Positions 11,573 to 22,375 of a DNA stretch of 64,000 nucleotides are shown here, piece by piece. A model generated the notes under the pieces. The model ran no database searches. It was not told the DNA's origin and saw nothing but the letters and a program-made list of their open reading frames with translations. Numbering within the stretch: the stretch's first letter is position 1; each line of letters begins with the position of its first letter. Position numbers and translations under genes: made by a program. Source of the stretch: Rhizomys pruinosus (lineage: Eukaryota; Chordata; Mammalia; Rodentia; Spalacidae); assembly GCA_009823505.1 (NCBI GenBank), contig VZQC01007982.1:2557150-2621149 (forward strand). Direction: 5' to 3'.

Positions 11573-12384
11573 AAACATGTACTCTTTAAGATAAATGCAA
11601 AACACACCAAACCCAATGTTCTAAATATCTAATTGTCCTTAATGATATTGCATGGAGTTTCCATCTTGCTCTATGCATAGCCTTACTTTATTCTTCCTAA
11701 CAGCTTTGCAATATTATGTACATGTTTAAATCATCATTTGCATGATAATCTTCCTATTGATGGGTGCATTAATAATCCTAATCTCGCCCGTGCTTCAAAA
11801 CCCCCTGCAAAATCAACCGACATACACACATTTGTAAGTATTGGGTGTTTATTAGAAAAGACTTCTCAGGAGGAACTCTCTGGGTTAGTCTGTGTACTTA
11901 ACAGTGACAGGTAGGGCCTTATAATGGTCCCCAAAGGCTGCACTAATTTGCACTTCTATCCACTCTTCACTAAAACTAGATATTCACACTCCTTTGAAAG
12001 TTTTTCCAATATACTATAGAAAAGACCTCATTTTAATTGTAATTCCAGTGATTATTGAGAATACACATTTTCTTGCACAGTCTTCCATTTGACTCCTCTG
12101 CTAAAGCTCTCTCTCTCTCTCCCTCCCTCTCTCCCTCTCTCTCTCTTACCAATTGTATTTTTTTAAACTCTGACCTGGGCATATTTTATTGTTGTGAATG
12201 TTGTTACAATGATTTTCTTTTCATTTGTCAATTCATCATCTGTCTTTCAATTTGGTTTGCAGTATATTCTGCCACACTAAAGTTCAAAGCTTCTGTATAG
12301 TTAAACTGACTGATTTTTTACTTTTTAATGTCTAGGTTTCAAGCCCTGTGAAGTTTGGTTTGTTGTCTGTTTATTTTTGGTGTT

Positions 12385-12472
12385 ATTTGTCTTTTGCAGT
12401 GTTGGGGATCAAATCCTGAACTTAGCACAGACTAGACAAGCACTTTATACTGAGCTGCATTCCTAACCTGGT
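12385..12472 (-). mobile_element. ID-like SINE
   Basis: The reverse of a tRNA-derived ID core: AGTGTTGGGGATCAAATCC, GACAAGCAC, GAGCTGCATTCC. It is diverged. Confidence 0.6.
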
Positions 12473-12966
12473 AGTTTCTAAATTTTCTGTTTCTTAAAAG
12501 CAAAATTCCCTGCAAAAGGTCTTGCAAAAAAATGCCTTTCTATCTAAATAACATACATAAATAAGTATATGTTCAGTGTGGGGAAAATAAAAGATGACCT
12601 CTTGATTTTCATTCACAAAATTAAGCTGAAACACTGCCTTCTGCTTGGTAACCTGTGTTGGAGCTTACAATATCTTGAGTACCACTGTTATTCTTCTATG
12701 GGGCCAGATGCACTACAAATGCTTTGGCTTACAACATTTCAACTTTACAATGGTATATAAGGGACATGTAGTACGTAGATATCATACTCTGATATTTTGA
12801 TCTTTTTCTGAGCTAGTAATATGTTCTGTGATACTCTCCGTGATGCAGCCATAAGCTATAGGTCCCCATGAACCACATAAGGGAAAGAACACTGGTGACT
12901 GATTATGGATAGGCTATGCATTTCATCTTATAGTGTTTTATATTTATGGAGGGTTTATAAAGATAC

Positions 12967-13045
12967 AACCCCAAGGGCTAGTGGTAGAGTACTTGCCTAG
13001 CATGCACGAGGGCCTGAGTTCAGACCCCAATACTTCTAAAAAAAT
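12967..13045 (+). mobile_element. ID SINE
   Basis: An ID element (tRNA-Ala/BC1-related) on the plus strand: GGGCTAGTGGTAGAGTACTT (A box), CTTGCCTAGCATGCACGAGG, GAGTTCAGACCCC (B box) and a short A-rich tail. It is about 78 bp, the normal ID size. Confidence 0.85.
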
Positions 13046-13248
13046 GTAAGCACATTGTAAAGACTGAGAAACATCTGTTCATTAACTTGTTGAACTGACG
13101 AATTCCCTATTTTTAGACATAGAAATTGCTTCTGAATTTTTACTATTATAAATAAGGCTGAGATAAGCATTCATGCATATAAATGTTTGTACAGTCTGAG
13201 TATTTAGGAAATGTTCTGAAGCATGCTAGCCCATTTAAAGACTGTGTG

Positions 13249-13500
13249 TGTGTAGGGGTGGTACTGGGGATTGATTAGACCTACTACCTCATGAATGTTG
13301 GGCAGGTGCTTTACCATTGAGCTATATCTACAGCTTTCTTTTTACTTCCATTTTTTTTTTTTTCATTTTGAGGCCAGATCTCACCAAGTTGCTTAGGTTA
13401 ACCTTAAACTCACTCTAGCCCAGGCAGGAGTTGAGTTTGAGATTCTCCTGTCTCAGCCATCCCAAGTAGCTGGGATTTCACAAGCCTATGTTTCTGGTCG
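13249..13500 (-). mobile_element. B4 SINE (ID plus B1 fusion)
   Basis: A reverse ID-like part (GTACTGGGGATTGATTAGAC to GAGCTATATC) continues into a reverse B1-like part (CTCACCAAGTTGCTTAGGTT to GTAGCTGGGATTTCACAAGC). This is the arrangement that defines B4. Confidence 0.7.
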
Positions 13501-13559
13501 CAGTTAAGACATTTTCTTTCTTTCTTTAAATCTTTGTCTTTATTTTTCTTTTTGTGATG

Positions 13560-13562
<3 letters not shown>

Positions 13563-13604
<42 letters not shown>
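13563..13604. repeat. (GT)n microsatellite
   Basis: An unbroken GT run of about 21 units. The sequence after it (13605-13860) resembles the diverged repeat beside the TG tract at 3395-3680, so the microsatellite and that repeat probably belong to one old element family. Confidence 0.9.
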
Positions 13605-13607
<3 letters not shown>

Positions 13608-13964
13608 GAGAACAAGCACACATACATTGTACATGTGGTGCTTGTGTGGGTAGGCATGTCTATGCATATGCATACATATGCTGCATTCCAGGCCAGAGCA
13701 GGGAGGGGGGTGTCTGCCTGTATTACTTTCTGCCTTATTGTCTTTGGACAATATCTGAACCTGAAACTCACCTTTTTGGAGAGGCTGGCTGGATAGCTAG
13801 CTCTCTGGATGCACCTGTCTCCATCTTCCACTGCAGGTGTTAAAGGCAGGTGCAGCCAAGTCTGGCTTCCAGCTCAGAATTTTGATCCACATTTTGAAAT
13901 GTCTTCTATAGTTTGCCTCAGTTTCCCTCCCATCACAAATAAATGAGCCTGTGGTTCTAATGTT

Positions 13965-14165
13965 TTGTTTGTTTGTTTGTTTTTATTGAGACAGGATCTC
14001 ATGATCTGGCTGACCTCAAACTCATGACCTTGAGCTTCTGATCATCCTGTTTCCACCTTCCTAGTACTTACTGGGATTGCACCAGGTTTATAGAGTGCTA
14101 GGGGTTGAACGCAGGGCTGCATGCATGCTAGGCAAGCTTTATACCAATTGAGCTCCATCTCCAGT
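13965..14165 (-). mobile_element. B4 SINE (B1 part left, ID part right)
   Basis: (TTTG)n, then GAGACAGGATCTCATGATCT and further B1-like words, then the reverse ID core TAGGGGTTGAACGCAGGGCT with GAGCTCCATC. The orientation is minus. It is diverged. Confidence 0.65.
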
Positions 14166-14209
14166 TGTGGGAATGACTTTTATTAATGGACATAATCTGG
14201 ACTAATGAC

Positions 14210-14371
14210 TTTTTTTTTTTTTTTTGGTCTTTTTGAGACAGGATCTCCATTTAGTCCCAGCTGACCTGGAGCTCCCTATGTAAACCAGGCTGGCCTGGAA
14301 CTCACAGAGATCCACCGGCCTCTGCCTCCCGAGTGCTAGGATTAAAGGTGTGCACCACCACGCCCAGCCTA
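14210..14371 (-). mobile_element. B1 SINE
   Basis: A minus-oriented B1 with a long T run at the left, TTTGAGACAGGATCTCCA, CAGGCTGGCCTGGAACTCAC and GGATTAAAGGTGTGCACCAC. A truncated B2 abuts its right end. Confidence 0.93.
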
Positions 14372-14468
14372 AAATGGTTCTTAGTGGCCATGTGGGTTCT
14401 GGGAATCGAACCTGGGTCCTCTGCAAGAGCAGTCAGTGCTCTTAACCGCTGAGCCATCTCTCCAACCC
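14372..14468 (-). mobile_element. B2 SINE, truncated
   Basis: Only the tRNA-derived head half of a B2 in minus orientation remains: GGGAATCGAACCTGGGTCCT, AGTGCTCTTAACCGCTGAGC, CATCTCTCC. The tail half is missing where the B1 begins. Confidence 0.88.
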
Positions 14469-14570
14469 CAAGAACTAAGGACTCTCAATTAACCCAGCAA
14501 AACCATGTGCTCTTGAGTCTGATGACTGGGTATCTCCTTTGCAACCTCAGTTTCATCCTCTGCCCCAAAA

Positions 14571-14687
14571 GATGAATGAATGTGGGTATGCTTGAGAATT
14601 AACATATGAAGATGAATGAATGTGGGTATGCTTGAGAATTAACATATGAAAAATGAATGAATGTGGGTATGCTTGAGAATTAACATA
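14571..14687 (+). repeat. Three tandem copies of a 40-bp unit
   Basis: The unit GATGAATGAATGTGGGTATG, then CTTGAGAATTAACATATGAA, occurs three times head to tail with almost no differences. The third copy begins AAATGAATGAA and ends one base into ATAG. The near-identity suggests recent expansion. Confidence 0.95.
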
Positions 14688-15267
14688 GCGAACTGTTGCA
14701 AGGGCTCCATCTTCCTTGGACACAGATTGGGGAAGAACTAGGGATGGAAAGACCTACAGTCCAGATGGTCTGTGAAGATTAAGGGTGCTGCAGAACTCGA
14801 ACTTGTATTTCCTCAATGAAGCTAGAGAAAGCATTTTGAATAAATTATGGATGTGGCCTGATACTGGAGTGGGGGGAATGGGAGAGATAGTGTTCCAGAG
14901 ACAGCTCCATCTGCACAGGTGGAGGGGACAGGAAGGATCCATGGCAGAGTTTTGGGAGACAGACAGTACTAATGGACAGCTAGGGCCACCTGTGTCCCAG
15001 TTCAGGCCCACTCTTAAAAACTTAAGAATCAATCTATTTGCTCAGGAAATTATGATGTTGGCAGAATAATAAAAGCCACACCCAGCCCCTAAGGAACTAA
15101 CATAGTCCCAGCTTTTCATTTACTATTATTTTGATGTGTAAACTTTCAAATTTTATGTGCTCAACCCTCTTAATATTTTCCTCTTTTTTCTTTCGCAATC
15201 ATACTTAGAACACCTCCCCCTTCATGACATCAAATCAAATTCTTCTCATCTGCATTTTCAGTTTTAT

Positions 15268-15382
15268 TTTTTTCTTTTTTCCCCCTGAAACTCACTATGT
15301 AGACCAGGCTGGCCTTGAACTCATAGTGATCTGCTTCTCTCCAGAGTGCTGGGATCAAAGGCCTGCATCACACCCAGCTCAG
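15268..15382 (-). mobile_element. B1 SINE inserted into L1
   Basis: A short, diverged B1 (CTCACTATGTAGACCAGGCT, GGCCTTGAACTCATAGTGAT, GGGATCAAAGGCCTGCATCA). TTTTCAGTTT before it and CTCAGTTTCATTT after it look like a target-site duplication in the surrounding L1-like sequence. Confidence 0.82.
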
Positions 15383-15384
15383 TT

Positions 15385-15660
15385 TCATTTCTTTTACCCT
15401 TAACTCTTTAATCTATTTGGAATTTATATTGGTGTACAGTGTGAAATAAGGATCCAGTGTACTTTTTCCAGCATTGACTACCACCATTTATTGAAATATC
15501 TTGCTTTACTTGTTGATTTTAACTGTTACCTTCATCATATACTAAATTCTTATATCTCAGGATTCTTTTCTTGAGTATTCTATCTCATGCTGATATTGCA
15601 GGACTTTAATCAACTGGCTTTATAAAAATATTTTTTGCCCCTTGCCTATGGTAGAAAAGA
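15385..15660 (-). mobile_element. Old L1 fragment
   Basis: Reverse of the 3' part of L1 ORF2: TTTAATCTATTTGGAATTTA, GAAATAAGGATCCAG, CACCATTTATTGAAATATC. These correspond to the well-known L1 stretch read on the other strand. It has decayed and has no intact reading frame. Confidence 0.72.
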
Positions 15661-16592
15661 TTAAGCTTTCTCTAATCATGGTGGATCAGAGCAGGTTGCT
15701 TTGGTTTGATGTTAGGAAGTTCTCAGAATGTTGCAGGAGCCACATAAAGCTCTTTAGGGTACCAAGTAATGATAAATGAAGAGAATTATTTATTAACACC
15801 AGAGCCTTAAAGTTATCCGACCTTTATGTCGGATGTCCCCGGCACCTTGGAGAGACCCTGCTGGAAATTAGGAGAAATGGAACGCACAGTCCCTATGTGG
15901 TTCTGAATCACTCGATCCAGCAAGCCCCAGCAAACTGAAGTACGAACAGCACCGCTGGACCCAAGGCAGGCCTCTCCAGCAGTACACACCTTATGCACAC
16001 AGGATGGGTGATAAGGTTGCACTCTGGGTAAGATGGTATGGAATACAGATTTCACTGTGCTGACAAATATTTTATAGTGTGTTTGTTGGGCTGGAAAATA
16101 GTGTTTACTTATTTACAAGACAATGTGTGGCTCACTGGGTCTCCTCCACTTGATGGGTTAGAGGTCAAGGTCACGTGTTGAATGACCCCTTTCAGCAAGC
16201 CAGCAGAGTTTGCAATGAGAAGAATAACCCAAAGCGCCCACAGACCCAAGAGTAGATATGGAATTTCATTTTCAGTCTCCACAAAGGATAGCCTAGGGCC
16301 AGCTTCCCCACAGGGGAAGCGTGTAGGGAGTTGGAGACCACAGAAGGAATGAGTTCACACTTCCCTGGCAGACTTTAATTTTGCTCTTTCTCACCTCTTC
16401 CTGCATACCCCAAGTAGGTAGCAGTCACTTTTCTCCTCTCTCCTCTTCCTGTCTGCACTTCCCTGGTAAGCCATCTCACTAGTATGGATGGAAGTTGTGG
16501 GTGACCCCATGGATACTCTACAATGTTAGACCCATTCTTCCCCCCCTCAATCTTCCCCCCTCAGTCTGTCATTAATCAGGCAATTCTTTCTT

Positions 16593-16743
16593 CTTTTTTT
16601 TTTTTTTGAAACAGGGTCTCCCTTTAGCCCCAGCTGGCCTGGAGCTCGCTATGTAGACCAGGCTGGCCTTGAATTCACAGAGTTCTGCCTGCCTGTGCCT
16701 CCTGAGTGCTGGAATTAAAGGCGTGCGCCACCACACCCAGCTA
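16593..16743 (-). mobile_element. B1 SINE
   Basis: A minus-oriented B1 with a T run, GAAACAGGGTCTCCCTTTAG, GACCAGGCTGGCCTTGAATT and GGCGTGCGCCACCACACCCA. AATCAGGCAATTCTT flanks both sides (16574 and 16743), which is a clear target-site duplication. Confidence 0.95.
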
Positions 16744-17182
16744 ATCAGGCAATTCTTAGTCTGCAGCTCTCAAATATGAAATATTTTGAGTCTTGATATG
16801 ACACCACAGGTGGAAAATTTTATACCATGAAACTTTGTTTCATGAAAATTATTTAAAATCATCTATATAACCACCTTTAGGCTATGTGGATAAGGTATAT
16901 ATAAGACAAATAAATTTCATGTTAGATTTGGGCCCAATCCCCAGGGTATCTCATTATATTCCAAAGGTATATTTGGAATATACAATATAATATAATATAT
17001 AATAATATATAATACAATTCCCAGGGTATCTCAAATATTCCAAAACCTGGGAAAAACATTTATTTCCCTAATATGAAAGTAGTTCTGGTCCCAAGCGTTT
17101 TGGATAAGGGACATTTAGAGCCTGTATTGCCAGGTCCCCTCCCCTCCCGTTCTCCCTCACATCTTGGGCAGCGCTTGCTTAC

Positions 17183-17334
17183 TGTTCTGCAGGGATGTAA
17201 CCATCCACCAAGGGACTGCACTCCACACCAGCCACCTTGACATGTGAGGCGATGTCCCTGAATTCCAGGCCCAGGTTCTCTCCTCTGATGGTGACCTTGG
17301 TACCCCCTTCTCGTGGGCCTGTCACTGGGATGAT
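17183..17334 (-). CDS. Plxna4: Plxna4 exon: first half of IPT3
   Basis: A 152-nt exon starting in phase 0 after the ...NPRITE end of the PSI3 exon. It reads IIPVTGPREGGTKVTIRGEN, LGLEFRDIASHVKVAGVECS and PLVDGYIPAE, and leaves CA for the next glutamine codon. PxxGPREGGTxVTIRGENLG is the classic IPT opening. The acceptor has a long CTCTCTCTCCCTGCAG tract and the donor is GTAAGC. There is only one copy of this exon in the window, because the duplicated segment begins to the right of it. Confidence 0.96.
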
Positions 17335-17736
17335 CTGCAGGGAGAGAGAGAGGTGATACTTCAGGCCCCAAGATGCATCACCACCAACTTGCCAAAGGGG
17401 CCAGAGCAGGGGTGGCCCTGTAAGCTCCTATGCATAGTTCCTTGAGCAGGTACAGAAGTCCGAGGCTATCATTGGGCTGCAGTCTAGGGAGCGCAGTCCA
17501 TGTTTGTGTGTGGCCTGAGAGCCACATTCAAAGTCTCCAATGTATCTTCGTATCTCATAGGAGAAGAAATATGACTTCAATATTAAAGTAATTCAGGGAA
17601 AATCAGGATAGACTTCTGGCATAGGATAAAACCATTATCCACCCAGAGTCAATGGAATGGAATTGTTGCTTTCTACTCTTCACACACCACAGGAAGGCCC
17701 TCTCCCACTCTCATCCTCAGAGAACCTAGGCCTGAA

Positions 17737-17774
17737 TGGTGGTGGTGGTGGTGGTGGTGGTGGTGGTGGTGGTG
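17737..17774. repeat. (GGT)n microsatellite
   Basis: About twelve GGT triplets in a row in intron, without interruption. Confidence 0.96.
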
Positions 17775-18984
17775 TGTATCTGGATGGCAGGAGTCCCCTT
17801 TCTAGTATGCTCCACTGCCCCGCTCTATAAAGGCCATATTTGGAGCTCTGTCCTGGGTGGGGATTAAAATTGGAGGAGCAAAAGGCACTAGGATGGGCTG
17901 CCCCTACTGGCAGCTTTTCTAGGGGAGGCTATTTACCTCTAGTAGACTAGCTATTCTTTCTTCTTCTGTATGTATGCATGTATGGGCATGCAGATCTGTG
18001 AGTGAGCATACACATGCTATGAGTTTATGTAAGTATGTTCCTGTTACAATGGAAAGCTGCTGCCTTGGCAACACAGCCCCATCTGTACTTGAAGGAGGTG
18101 GGCAGATGTGGGGAAGGCAAGGAGAGAATGGCTAGGCTCTCCCCTAATGTCTTCCCAGATGGCTGGTCCCCAGTGCACCCCTAACACTTGGCAGGGGTGC
18201 TCGCATGAGGCTCCAGCCCTGGCTTGTCATTCTGTAAGAAGGGTATTTATCTCTGGCCCAGTCCTGAGTCCCTCAGAGGCTCGATGTGAGGATGGAGAGA
18301 GTAAGTAGCCCTTGCCACTGCCCTGGGGAGAATTTGTTCAATTTGCTACCTCCTTCCTGTGATTTTCTTAGATTCAGGCCAAGAAGAAAGCAAGTTGTGC
18401 TGATTGGGTTCAGTACACCATGAGATATCATGTGCCACAGCCTAGGGGACGGCTAACCTGGCTGTGTGGTGGGGATACAGGTTCCACAGAAGAGTCTGGG
18501 GCTGTGAGTGGACCGGCAAGGAGAGATGGGGACATGGGGCAGTAGGTTGAAGAATGTTTACCTGCCCCCGCCCCAGCTCCTCCAGCTTGAGAATCGCTGT
18601 GAGTCACCCCAGGGAAGAGTGAAGTGGAGGCTGAGAGGACGTCTCAACATCTTTATCACCAAGAATTCAAAAGATGAAGGGCACATTTCGAGAGCTCAAA
18701 ATGTGAGCAAGGGTGTTCATTCACAGTTTCTGAGTGAGTTCACTCAGTCAGACCCATCTCCATGGCACAGTTTACGAGGAGAGTGTGTGTCCCATCACTA
18801 GGGTAAAAGAGAACATGAATCCAGGGCTTGGGAGATCTGGAAGGCAGCACCATTTTCTTTATACTCTGGTCATTGCAAAGCCACAGCTTGGACACTGGTC
18901 TCTACCTGGGAAAGACTTTTACAGGTGTGACTGATTAAACTGTGCCCCCCCCACCATCTCCCCCAAATTCAGAGATGGAAGCCC

Positions 18985-19320
18985 TCACTTCATGACTTAC
19001 TTTTCCTGCTATTGTGACTAAACACCCAACAAAAGCAATTTCGGGGCAGGGGACTGGATTTATTTTGGCTCATGATGAGGAAGGGATAGCAGAGGGCTTT
19101 GGTCCATGGTAGGAAGGACACAGCAGCTGCTCCTTCCAGGGCATTAACCATGAGGCAGAGACTTCGGATGGAAGCTGGGCTCTAACCCTATCCCTTATCC
19201 ACCTCGTCTAGCTAGAGCCCACTGCCTAAAGGTTCCACAATCTCCCCAAACAGTGCCACCACCTGGGGACCAAGTAGACACATGAGCCTGCAGGGGACAT
19301 TTCACATTCAAACCATAACA
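18985..19320. mobile_element. Old rodent interspersed repeat, possibly hAT-type (URR1-like)
   Basis: The stretch resembles a common rodent repeat that starts with TGCTATTGTGACTAAACACC and continues through GGGGACTGGATTTATTTTGG, GGCTCATGATGAGG, GTGCCACCACCTGGGGACC and ends near CATTCAAACCATAACA. I recall such sequence as URR1-type non-autonomous DNA elements, but the family name is uncertain. Confidence 0.4.
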
Positions 19321-20768
19321 CTCCGATACTTCAGAATGGGACTCGATGTGGACATAGGTCTTTACAGAGGCCATTAAGCCCTCAGAAGCCACTGAGCCTG
19401 CCGACACCCTGATCCTGCACTTCCTCCAGGACACTGAGATAATACAATCGTGTTCTCTAAACCACTTGGTCTGTGGTCCTTGGTTACAACAGCCCTAGAG
19501 CCCAATTCATCAGGGCTGCTGTGCTAACGAGATGAGGAGTCTGTGCAAACCGCAAAGCACCGCATGTATACACTGCATGTATACGTGGCCTAGGACCGCA
19601 GCCATTGTTGCTAGATAGGGGATAACACATACATTTATGAAACGGCATGAAGCTGGGTACCAGGGTGGACTCAAGACTGACAGATGTGGAGACAGTTGCT
19701 TTCCTCCTCTCTCATATCTTCCCCTTCTACCTCATTATCATAATCACCATCCACAGTGGGCAAGAGGTATTGAGAATCTACCGAGTCCTGAGCCCTGTGC
19801 CTGGGGGTGGTGAGGACTGTGTAAGACCCAACCCTACTTCTGCTGACTATTCAGAAGAAGACATGCATCTTTCCTCCTAATTTTAAGAGTACAGCCCCTT
19901 CAGCCCAGTGGAAGGCAGCCTCCTTAGGTGGACCCATTGTTAGGAGTATGGAATGAGAAAAAGACAGAGTTGTTTATCCGCCCCAGGGGCAGCACTTTCC
20001 TTGTTTAGACATCCTTAGTATTAACTTTAACAAAGATGATAATGAGAAAGAAGGAGGAGGTGGAGGAGGCCAGAGAGCTTCCCAAGAGTTCTGTAGAAAC
20101 CAATGAAGCACCATGTATGACAATTTGCCTTTAAGCCAATCCTTAGATGTCCCCCATGGGATGGATCCTTAGACTCACTGTGCAGGTGAGGATGATGTGG
20201 CACAACAATAGGAATGAATTAGCCCTGAGAACCCAGCAGTCTACTGTAGAGCTAGACTCAGACTCTGCCTTGTTCTCAATACCTGTGTGTCTTTTTCTAC
20301 CCTGTCCTTCCCTGCTCCACAGTCAGGGCTCACCTAAGCTGTGCTTAGATCTAGTTCATTCCTATAGCTTGGGAAAGAAAATCACTCTCTGCTGAGGCTT
20401 CCTTCCTCTTCCTAGAGCTGCGTTGGTCCCCTGAATCCCAGTGCAACTTGCACTGTTGGCCAACTAACTGCTAGTGAGGCTGCTGTTGATTGAGCTTCCC
20501 AGCCCTGCCACTGCTAGGCTTGGACATACAGGGAGGAGGTATGAGATTCCAATGGGCAGTGGAGCCTTTTGTGTCCCCCAACCTTCCTGGGTGAGGAAAA
20601 TCTCTACCAAGCAAGCCTAAGCTTCCAGGGAAGCTGTGGAAGGACATGAGGATGTGCCTTGCCAGCTGAGCAGTCAAGTTGATCTGGCAGCTGATGCCCT
20701 AGCGAGGTATGGTCCTCAGGTCCCTGGCCCCTGGCAGATTAAAGGCTGGCCCAGCAGCCCTGGCTTAC

Positions 20769-20959
20769 CTCTGTGATGCGTGGGTTGGTGCACTTGCTGT
20801 TGGCACCAGACAGCTCCAGCCATCGGCTCTCGTGGGCAGGGCAGTGCTGGCGCAGGGTGCACTGGCCTGGACTCTGGCACCAGCCACACTCAAAGTCAGG
20901 GTCAGCCTTGAGGCACAGCCCGCAGCTCTCCCGCATGGCCCCACATTTGTAGAGGTAGA
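20769..20959 (-). CDS. Plxna4: Plxna4 exon: PSI3 domain (copy 1)
   Basis: A 191-nt exon. Its first two bases complete a valine codon begun in exon 21300-21396. It encodes [40 protein letters not shown] and ends NPRITE in phase 0 at the donor GTAAGC. The cysteine pattern CxLCLxxDxxFECGWC...C...HC is the plexin-semaphorin-integrin (PSI) knot. The acceptor is TGTCCTCCACAG. An identical coding exon lies at 35500-35690 in copy 2. The copy 1 version has the better splice context. Confidence 0.97.
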
Positions 20960-21299
20960 CTGTGGAGGACAAGGGCAAGAGGTGCTTTGGGATAGGGAGG
21001 GGATGGGGGTGGTCATGGGGAAACTGTAGGTCTCCATTCAGTCTTAGTCATTCTTCCAGAAAGTTCCACTCACTCTGCTCCCCTCCTGGAAGCTATCATA
21101 GTGTAGAGCCCAGGCCCGGAAGTAAGCAGAAGAGCAAACGGAGAAGAGGCGTTGAAAGGGAGGGTTAGAACTCAAAAAGACCTGCCCAGGAATGCAGAGC
21201 TGTTTTCCTCTCTCTCCTTCTTTCCCTCGCCCCCGCCCCCACCCTCCCGAGTCCTCCTTTCGCCTTCCCTATAAGACCTTGCCTCTTGCCTCTTCACAC
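20960..21299 (-). other. Plxna4: Short intron between IPT2 and PSI3 exons (copy 1)
   Basis: 340 bp, GC-rich, without repeats. It includes a pyrimidine-rich run at about 21205-21260. In copy 2 the same intron (35691-36026) carries many indels. Confidence 0.8.
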
Positions 21300-21396
21300 C
21301 TTTATTCTGAGCTGGGTTGTCGATGTTGAAGTGTCCATTCCACACGACCGTCAGCTCCACTGGCAGGTTGTTGATCTCCATTCCTTCATAGGAATA
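21300..21396 (-). CDS. Plxna4: Plxna4 exon: second half of IPT2 (copy 1)
   Basis: A 97-nt exon reading [20 protein letters not shown] then [12 protein letters not shown], in phase 0 at its start and leaving one base for the next valine codon. The acceptor is AATCTGACTGCAG and the donor is GTGTGA, a slightly unusual but workable site that is identical in copy 2. It follows exon 29878-30078 in the transcript and completes IPT2. The exon is intact. Confidence 0.95.
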
Positions 21397-21604
21397 CTGC
21401 AGTCAGATTGGGGCGGGGGGGAGAAAGTCTGTCACAGAGATGGCTACAGAGACCTGAGTGCTCAGCTTGGGACCCCTAAGTGCACATAAGGCTAACGATT
21501 GGCCAAGACTGTGTGTGTGTGTGCAGGTGTGTGTCCCCTTGTACATATGTGTATGGACAGATGGGAAGCAGAGGAGCCAGAAGATAAAGCAAAGAGTGGA
21601 TCCA

Positions 21605-21860
21605 GGCCTCCGTAGCATACCTGTGTGACAACACACCTAGGCGGCAACATGCCTATGTAAGAGTACACCTGTCTAGCAACCTTCCTGTGTAAAAGCACAG
21701 CTGTCCAGCAGCCCTCCTGTGCAATAGCACGCCTACACAGCAACATGCCTGTGAGACTGTACACTTGCTCAGCAACCCTCCTACACAATATGCCTGTCCG
21801 GGAACATGCTGCTGTAATAGTATACCTGTACAGCAACATGTCTGTGCAATATCGTATGTA
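21605..21860. repeat. Imperfect tandem repeat, about 30-bp units
   Basis: About eight diverged units of the type CAGCAACCTTCCTGTGTAAA followed by AGCACACCTGTC. Individual units differ by several bases and small indels, so this is an old minisatellite. The matching part of copy 2 (about 36350-36620) is badly disrupted. Confidence 0.8.
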
Positions 21861-22157
21861 AATAAAGCCTGGTTCAAGAAACAGATTACACAAACTGCTC
21901 ATTTATTCACAGTCTCACAGTAATGGGGACACAGGCAGGAGACTTATTCTTGTTCAGCTGCATTTTCCTAGGGAGGTGAACCCAGGGAAGATCACTGTTC
22001 TACCTTGACTGCCCAGGGAACTTTGGTCAGTAGATCCCATCAGGCTGCACCTATACAGAGAACTCTCAATTCTAGAAGATGTTCAGGGTAGGTCATTTTT
22101 TTTCTATTGGACCTGGCAAGGGGCACAGATGGAAAAGGATAAAAATGAGGAGATGTT

Positions 22158-22375
22158 GGGGGCTAGGGAGAAGGCCCAGTAGTTAAGAGCACATATTACT
22201 CTTGCAGAGAACATGAGTTTGGTCCCTAGCACCCATGACAGGCAGCTCACGACCATCTGTAACTCCAGCTTCAGGGAATCTGATGCCCTCTTCTGGCCTC
22301 CGGGGGTCCCTGTGCTCATACATGCACACTACCTCCCATATATAAACACAATCAAAAAATAAATCTTTAAAAATG
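22158..22375 (+). mobile_element. B3/B2-type SINE (copy 1)
   Basis: A tRNA-derived head (GGGGGCTAGGGAGAAGGCCC, AGTTAAGAGCACATATTACT), GAGTTTGGTCCCTAGCACCC, one CTCCAGCTTCAGGGAATCTG, GCCCTCTTCTGGCCTCC and a tail with AATAAATC. It lacks the internal duplication of the young B2s, so it is an older type. The copy 2 counterpart at about 36945-37172 is indel-ridden. Confidence 0.85.

Larger units (their letters stand above)
10516..17182 (-). other. Plxna4: Intron inside IPT3, SINE-rich
   Basis: 6.7 kb between the two IPT3 exons, heavily colonised by B1, B2, ID and B4 elements and L1 debris, all listed separately. Also present are a TATG-rich tract of about 130 bp at 11180-11310, a CT run at 12107-12146 and an AT-rich tract at 16960-17045 in which a short phrase (CCCAGGGTATCTCA) occurs twice. 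15700-16590 has no repeat that I can name. No exon-like sequence was found. Confidence 0.7.
17335..20768 (-). other. Plxna4: Intron between PSI3 and IPT3 exons
   Basis: 3.4 kb with a GGT microsatellite (17737-17774) and an old rodent interspersed repeat (about 18985-19320). No young SINE is present. 17775-18984 and 19321-20655 look unique. The left edge of the duplicated segment falls at 20656, 113 bp from the PSI3 exon. Confidence 0.7.

Noticed and set aside
12967..13045. A tRNA gene suggested by A-box and B-box words.
   Set aside because: It matches the tRNA-derived ID SINE with an A-rich tail and cannot fold as a full tRNA. The same holds for the B2 heads.
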